The notes under the pieces are model-generated. The model was not told where the DNA came from, searched no databases, and saw nothing but the letters and a program-made list of their open reading frames with translations. Position numbers and translations under genes: made by a program. From Chloroflexota bacterium (GTDB taxonomy: Bacteria; Chloroflexota; Dehalococcoidia; GIF9; AB-539-J10), in the NCBI GenBank assembly GCA_030670425.1, contig DAOVBS010000003.1, positions 1 through 17,585 of the forward strand: a stretch of 17,585 bases of DNA. The letters are read 5' to 3'. Positions 14,122 to 17,585 of this stretch are shown piece by piece; positions within the stretch are counted from its first letter, which is position 1; every line of letters begins with the position of its first letter.

Positions 14122-15099
14122 ATGAGAAGACTATCCATTGGCAAAACAAGGGGCTTGCAGCAACTGGCTAACGACCGAGGGATTCTAGGGATGTGTGCTC
14201 TGGATCATAGGGGTTCGCTGATGAGAATGCTGAACGAGAAGCATCCCGGGGATGTTAGTTACCAGACGATGGTGGAGTTCAAACTTGACTTGTGTGAAAT
14301 CCTGTCTCCCCACGCCAGTGCTATCCTGCTTGACCCCGTCTACGGGGCCGCCAAGGCGATTGCCGCCGGGGTTCTGTCCACGGATACCGGGCTACTGGTA
14401 AGCCTGGAGGCCACCGGCTACTCTGGCGAGGCAGAGGCAAGGGTTACCGACATATTGACGGACTGGAGTGTGGCAAAGATAAAGAAAATGGGGGCCACAG
14501 GGGTGAAGCTTCTGCTTTACTATCGCCCCGATGTTGACGTTGCTGCTAGACAATTGAGTATTGTTAGACAGGTGGCTGATGATTGCCTGAGTATGGACAT
14601 ACCTTTCGTGCTTGAGCCTGTAAGCTATAAGGTAGGAAGAGCAGAGGCCGATCCTCAGAGCTTCGCCACCGTCAAGCCACGTCTAGTTATAGAAACAGCG
14701 AAAGAAGTCACAGCCCTTCCTATTGATGTGCTCAAGGCGGAGTTTCCTGCTGACCTGAGATATGAAAAAGGCCCTAGCCGACTCCTGGATCTTTGTCACC
14801 AGCTTGATGAAGCCAGTCAGGTGCCCTGGGTTATTCTTAGCGGCGGCGTGAATTTCGATCTTTTCCATCGGCAAGTTGAGGTAGCTTGTCAGGCAGGAGC
14901 CTCGGGCTTCCTGGCTGGGCGTGCTCTATGGCAAGAGGCTACTCAGATTGTGTCTCGAAGGGAACGATCGAAGTTCCTCGAGACTACGGTAGTGGAGAGG
15001 CTGAAAGCCCTAAGCAACTTGGCGAACACTCACGGTACTCCTTGGCACACGAAGTCTGAGCCCGGCGAGATAGCCGAGCGCTGGTATAGCTCCTATTGA
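14122..15099 (+). CDS. LacD-type class I aldolase (tagatose/fructose 1,6-bisphosphate aldolase)
   Basis: A 325-residue class I (Schiff-base) aldolase of the LacD family. Matching sites are CALDHRG (25-31), LDPVYGA (70-76), GVKLLLYY (127-134), LEPVSYK (164-170), the Schiff-base lysine K205 in DVLKAEFP, and a C-terminal phosphate-binding region (LSGGVN, 239-244; GRALW, 266-270). K205 falls at the number reported for streptococcal LacD. LacD enzymes cleave tagatose 1,6-bisphosphate but also accept fructose 1,6-bisphosphate. Since pfkA is the partner and no galactose/tagatose genes are seen, glycolytic or gluconeogenic FBP aldolase is my preferred role; a sulfofructose-phosphate aldolase is a less likely alternative. 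The start is taken as ATG 14122 behind AGGAG; the longer frame inside pfkA is not used. Confidence 0.87.
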   Translation: MRRLSIGKTRGLQQLANDRGILGMCALDHRGSLMRMLNEKHPGDVSYQTMVEFKLDLCEILSPHASAILLDPVYGAAKAIAAGVLSTDTGLLVSLEATGYSGEAEARVTDILTDWSVAKIKKMGATGVKLLLYYRPDVDVAARQLSIVRQVADDCLSMDIPFVLEPVSYKVGRAEADPQSFATVKPRLVIETAKEVTALPIDVLKAEFPADLRYEKGPSRLLDLCHQLDEASQVPWVILSGGVNFDLFHRQVEVACQAGASGFLAGRALWQEATQIVSRRERSKFLETTVVERLKALSNLANTHGTPWHTKSEPGEIAERWYSSY

Positions 15100-15151
15100 A
15101 GAGCGTCCACCGGCAGGAAGGCAGTTGTGCCGTTGGCCTCGGCAGTGGTGC

Positions 15152-15790
15152 CTAGGATGATTTCATGTGCCGCGCTATTATGGCAATTGCCTCGAATAGG
15201 TGATGGGAGGGGAGGGTGTAGAGGGTCCTTATTCTGGCATACGCATGTTTCGGCTCTGGGATCACGAGAATACTCTGTTTGAGGGCGCTAGGGTCAAGCT
15301 GTAGGAGTCTGTCTTCCAATCTGTAGTCGAGGTTCAGGCTCTGAGCTAGCGACCTGTCTCCTTTCCATTCAATATCCACCACCTTGCCCCAGAATGGAGG
15401 CCTTTTTCTTCTATGCAGCTTCGTCTTCCTGAAGCTTCGGTTTCCCACCAGGTTTGGGGTCTTCACAAGGTAGTCCAGGTGGTAGTTCACTCCGTACTGG
15501 CTGGCTATGCTAACAACGTTGATGGAGTCGATGTTCTTGTCTTCCAGTTCTATGATTCCCTCTGATCTCTGTCCGGAGGAGCGGCCCAGGCCTATCTTCT
15601 CCTTGGGGCTCCCTTTTTCTGCCAAGCGGGCCTTCACATCTATGGCATGCAGGTGTTGGAAAAGCTCCTCTCTCTTTAGTGGACCAGCTTTCTTCCTTTT
15701 CCGCAGAGCTAGGGGCAGACCGATACCCACTAGGATCGCCATTATGATGCCGGCAATGCTATTCCAATCCATTTCTGCCACTGCCGGCAT
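15152..15790 (-). CDS. Unrecognised single-span membrane protein
   Basis: A 212-residue protein of no family I recognise. A hydrophobic helix covers about residues 11-30 and is followed at once by RKRKK, which predicts N-out/C-in with a soluble cytoplasmic domain of about 180 residues. That domain has a basic patch (RKTKLHRRKRPPFWGK, 121-136), a mixed beta-like stretch (VVDIEWKGDR, 137-146) and ends with a possible amphipathic helix (HLFEAIAIIARHMKSS). It starts 31 nt after the purC stop, so it is probably co-transcribed with purC. The ribosome site is weak (AAGG about 13 nt before the ATG); ATG at 15772 is an alternative start that keeps the membrane helix. Frame, length and context support a real gene; the function is unknown. 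Confidence 0.65.
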   Translation of the reverse strand: MPAVAEMDWNSIAGIIMAILVGIGLPLALRKRKKAGPLKREELFQHLHAIDVKARLAEKGSPKEKIGLGRSSGQRSEGIIELEDKNIDSINVVSIASQYGVNYHLDYLVKTPNLVGNRSFRKTKLHRRKRPPFWGKVVDIEWKGDRSLAQSLNLDYRLEDRLLQLDPSALKQSILVIPEPKHAYARIRTLYTLPSHHLFEAIAIIARHMKSS

Positions 15791-15821
15791 GGGATATCTT
15801 GCCTTGCCTGAGGTTCCTTGA

Positions 15822-16727
15822 CTAGATAGGGCTTCCAGTGAATAGCTGGTAGATCTTGCTGTACCGCTCTGTTGTAGCTTGGATTACCTCTGGTGGTAGA
15901 GTGGGAGCTGGTGGCTCCTTGTTCCAGCCAGAAGATGAGAGCCAGTCACGGACCGGCTGCTTGTCAAAGCTGGGCTGAGAGCGACCGATTTCATACTGGC
16001 TGGCGCTCCAGAAGCGACTCGAATCGGGTGTCAATAACTCATCAATGAGTGCAAGTTCGCCGTCGACAAGGCCGAACTCGAACTTGGTGTCGGCAATCAT
16101 GATGCCGTGAGTCTGGGCATAGCGCTGAGCGTGTCGGTAAATGAGCAGGCTTCTTTCCTCCAAGTCAGTCATCACGTCTTCTATGCCAAGGGTCTCTATG
16201 TCTTCATCCGTTAGAGGGCGGTCGTGCTCAGTCTCGCTCTTAGTAGTTGGAGTGAATACTGGCTGTGCCAATTCCTGGCTTTCCTTCATCCCGGTAGGCA
16301 AGTGTACATTGGTGACAGCCCCGGTTTCCTTGTATTCTGCCCAGGCGGAGCCAGAGAGATAGCCACGGACGACGCACTCCACAGGGATGCGCTTTGCTTT
16401 GGCTACCACCATGGAGCGTCCAATAAGATAGTCAGGCAAATCTCCAGAGCAGCCCGACCAACTCCTCACTTCGTCTATATCCGCGTTGCTCCCGATTACC
16501 TTGATGAGGTGGTTGGGCACCACGTGAGCTGTCTGGCTGAACCAGAAGGCCGAGATCTGATTCAGGACCCTCCCTTTATCGGGGATTCCGCAGGGCAGGA
16601 CGACATCGAATGCGGATATGCGGTCTGTGGATACTATGAGAAGTCTATCGCCTAGGTCGTAGACGTCCCGCACCTTGCCACGTCGGAACAATGGAAAAGG
16701 TAAGCTTGTTTCTAGCAAAACGGCCAT
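15822..16727 (-). CDS. purC: SAICAR synthetase (phosphoribosylaminoimidazole-succinocarboxamide synthase)
   Basis: A 301-residue ATP-dependent ligase joining CAIR and aspartate to give SAICAR in purine synthesis. Motifs: FRRGKVRDVYDLGDRLLIV (14-32), STDRISAFD (33-41), VECVVRGYLSGSAW (115-128), KFEFGLVDGELALIDE and LLTPDSSRFW. It is longer than the ~240-residue enterobacterial form and resembles the ~300-residue form. Upstream purB acts on its product SAICAR. The ATG must be the start, since the conserved N-terminal LPFPLFRRGKVRD follows at the normal distance; yet there is no Shine-Dalgarno, and a consensus promoter ends 10 nt before the ATG, implying a nearly leaderless mRNA. The hypothetical membrane gene follows after 31 nt. 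Confidence 0.96.
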   Translation of the reverse strand: MAVLLETSLPFPLFRRGKVRDVYDLGDRLLIVSTDRISAFDVVLPCGIPDKGRVLNQISAFWFSQTAHVVPNHLIKVIGSNADIDEVRSWSGCSGDLPDYLIGRSMVVAKAKRIPVECVVRGYLSGSAWAEYKETGAVTNVHLPTGMKESQELAQPVFTPTTKSETEHDRPLTDEDIETLGIEDVMTDLEERSLLIYRHAQRYAQTHGIMIADTKFEFGLVDGELALIDELLTPDSSRFWSASQYEIGRSQPSFDKQPVRDWLSSSGWNKEPPAPTLPPEVIQATTERYSKIYQLFTGSPI

Positions 16728-16737
16728 GAGCTTGTAG

Positions 16738-16766
16738 ATTATAGAGCAAAACCAGGCCTCTGCAAA
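16738..16766 (-). promoter_or_regulatory. Sigma70-like promoter of purC, giving a near-leaderless transcript
   Basis: Minus-strand TATAAT (16738-16743) with TTTGCA (16761-16766, 4 of 6) at 17-nt spacing. The -10 box ends only 10 nt before the purC ATG, so the 5' leader should be about 0-4 nt. Confidence 0.55.
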
Positions 16767-16787
16767 AGAGAAGCCGAGTTACCTCGG
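16762..16787 (-). terminator. Intrinsic terminator after purB
   Basis: On the minus strand, six bases past the purB stop codon, a CCGAG/CTCGG stem with a 4-nt loop (16774-16787) is followed by CTTCTCTTTT, the usual T-rich tract. An outer CCTCT/AGAGG pairing (16757-16761 with 16788-16792) could lengthen the structure. The stem is only 5 bp, so termination may be partial. Confidence 0.45.
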
Positions 16788-16793
16788 AGAGGA

Positions 16794-17585
16794 CTAGAGG
16801 GAGTGAGGAGCCAGCCCCCCTTGCGCGAATTGGGTTTCCTCTCCGGGCTCGGAGTTGCCTTTCCTTCCGCCGAGTCCTATCCTGTCAAAGATGTCATCTA
16901 CGTGTCTCAAGTAGTAATTGTGGTCGAACAGAGATTCTAGCTCAGCCTTGGATAAGTGGGCTGTTGTTTTGCTATCTGTCTCAAGCAGCGACAGGAGGCT
17001 TTTTCTTTCCTCCCAGGCTTTCATGGCATTGTCCTGTACTATCTTGTAGGCGTCCTCTCGGCCCACGCCTTTGTCTATCAACGCCAGAAGCACTCTCTGG
17101 GATGAGATGAGACCTCGAGTGAGGTCGAGGTTACGACGCATATTCTCAGGGTAGACCCTGAGCCCTTTCATGACAAGGGTAAACACAGTTAGGGCATAGT
17201 CCATCAGCAAGCAGGAGTCGGGCAACAGAACGCGCTCTGCGGACGAGTGGCTGATATCGCGCTCATGCCATAGCGCTATGTTCTCCATTGAGGTGAGGGC
17301 GTATCCTCTCATCAACCTGGCAAGTCCACATATACGCTCGCACAGTTCCGGGTTTCTCTTATGGGGCATCGCTGAAGAGCCTGTTTGACCCGCTTCGAAA
17401 GGTTCTTCAGCTTCTAGAATCTCGGTTCTTTGAAGGCTTCTGATCTCTGTGGCGAATTTCTCCAGGGAGCCAGCAATAATGGCTAGCGTAGTTGCGAACT
17501 GCGCGTGACGGTCGCGCTGTATTATCTGGCTGGATATTGGGACGGAGACAAGGCCCAGTTCTCTGCACGCTCTCTCTTCAACTTC
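16794..17585 (-). CDS. purB: Adenylosuccinate lyase, C-terminal part (5' end outside window)
   Basis: The frame runs from the right window edge to the stop at 16794, giving 263 residues of an expected ~430-450; the N-terminus lies beyond 17585. The enzyme releases fumarate from SAICAR and from adenylosuccinate. The fumarase/lyase superfamily signature GSSAMPHKRNP (69-79 of the visible part) carries the mobile-loop catalytic serine, and ERDISHSSAERVLLPD follows at the usual spacing for PurB. Two-step pairing with purC downstream fits the purine pathway. The last ~25 residues (after FDRIGLGG) are polar and probably a disordered tail. An internal ATG at 17369 is not the start, since the conserved frame continues upstream of it. 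Confidence 0.95.
   Translation of the reverse strand, partial: EVEERACRELGLVSVPISSQIIQRDRHAQFATTLAIIAGSLEKFATEIRSLQRTEILEAEEPFEAGQTGSSAMPHKRNPELCERICGLARLMRGYALTSMENIALWHERDISHSSAERVLLPDSCLLMDYALTVFTLVMKGLRVYPENMRRNLDLTRGLISSQRVLLALIDKGVGREDAYKIVQDNAMKAWEERKSLLSLLETDSKTTAHLSKAELESLFDHNYYLRHVDDIFDRIGLGGRKGNSEPGEETQFAQGGLAPHSL

Noticed and set aside
15111..15152. Two small GGCA-N4-TGCC hairpins (15120-15131 and 15141-15152) between the convergent aldolase and hypothetical genes
   Set aside because: Stems are only 4 bp with no T tract; may be chance, so not called as terminators.
1..17585. CRISPR arrays, tRNA/rRNA genes, insertion sequences, phage or defence islands
   Set aside because: No spaced direct repeats, no transposase- or integrase-like frames and no tRNA-like cloverleaf were seen; all sizeable regions are explained by conserved housekeeping-type genes.

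Overview
The window is a densely packed stretch of bacterial chromosome, roughly half G+C by eye, with short intergenic gaps, stacked operons on both strands and Shine-Dalgarno/sigma70-like signals. I see no transposase, phage, CRISPR, rRNA or tRNA signal. Gene content (B12-dependent acyl-CoA mutase, tandem NfeD plus slipin, HisZ with a HisG lacking the ACT domain, a LacD-type class I aldolase beside phosphofructokinase, a membrane-anchored YhaN-like ATPase with an SbcD-like nuclease) fits an uncultured anaerobe-type lineage. Chloroflexota/Dehalococcoidia is my best guess, but this is weak inference from gene content only.

Layout. Positions 1-810 (minus) hold the N-terminal 270 residues of a methylmalonyl-CoA mutase large subunit, cut by the window edge. 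Positions 982-3401 (minus) are a three-gene membrane operon: long NfeD protease, short NfeD, then slipin, closed by a perfect 15-bp hairpin. A back-to-back promoter region (3402-3651) separates it from a plus-strand histidine operon, hisZ-hisG-hisD-hisC-hisB (3652-9462). Convergent to this is a minus-strand pair (9595-13004): an SbcD/YhaO-like phosphoesterase and a YhaN-like ATPase with two central membrane helices. Divergent from that pair is pfkA plus a LacD-type aldolase (13139-15099), two consecutive glycolytic steps. The right end (15152-17585, minus) carries purB (5'-truncated by the window), purC and an unrecognised single-span membrane protein.

The most unusual object is the hisG gene. 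It encodes a 475-residue head-to-tail fusion of two HisG catalytic-type domains. The two halves have lost different motifs: the N-half keeps LPKGR but has lost the PRPP loop, while the C-half keeps the PRPP loop but has LPDGH instead. It sits 9 nt after hisZ, so it looks like a covalent pseudo-dimer of ATP phosphoribosyltransferase that still uses a HisZ regulatory subunit. Secondary points are the recent-looking duplication of the NfeD OB-fold, a purC promoter so close to the start codon that the mRNA should be nearly leaderless, and a purB terminator whose T tract runs into that promoter's -35 box.
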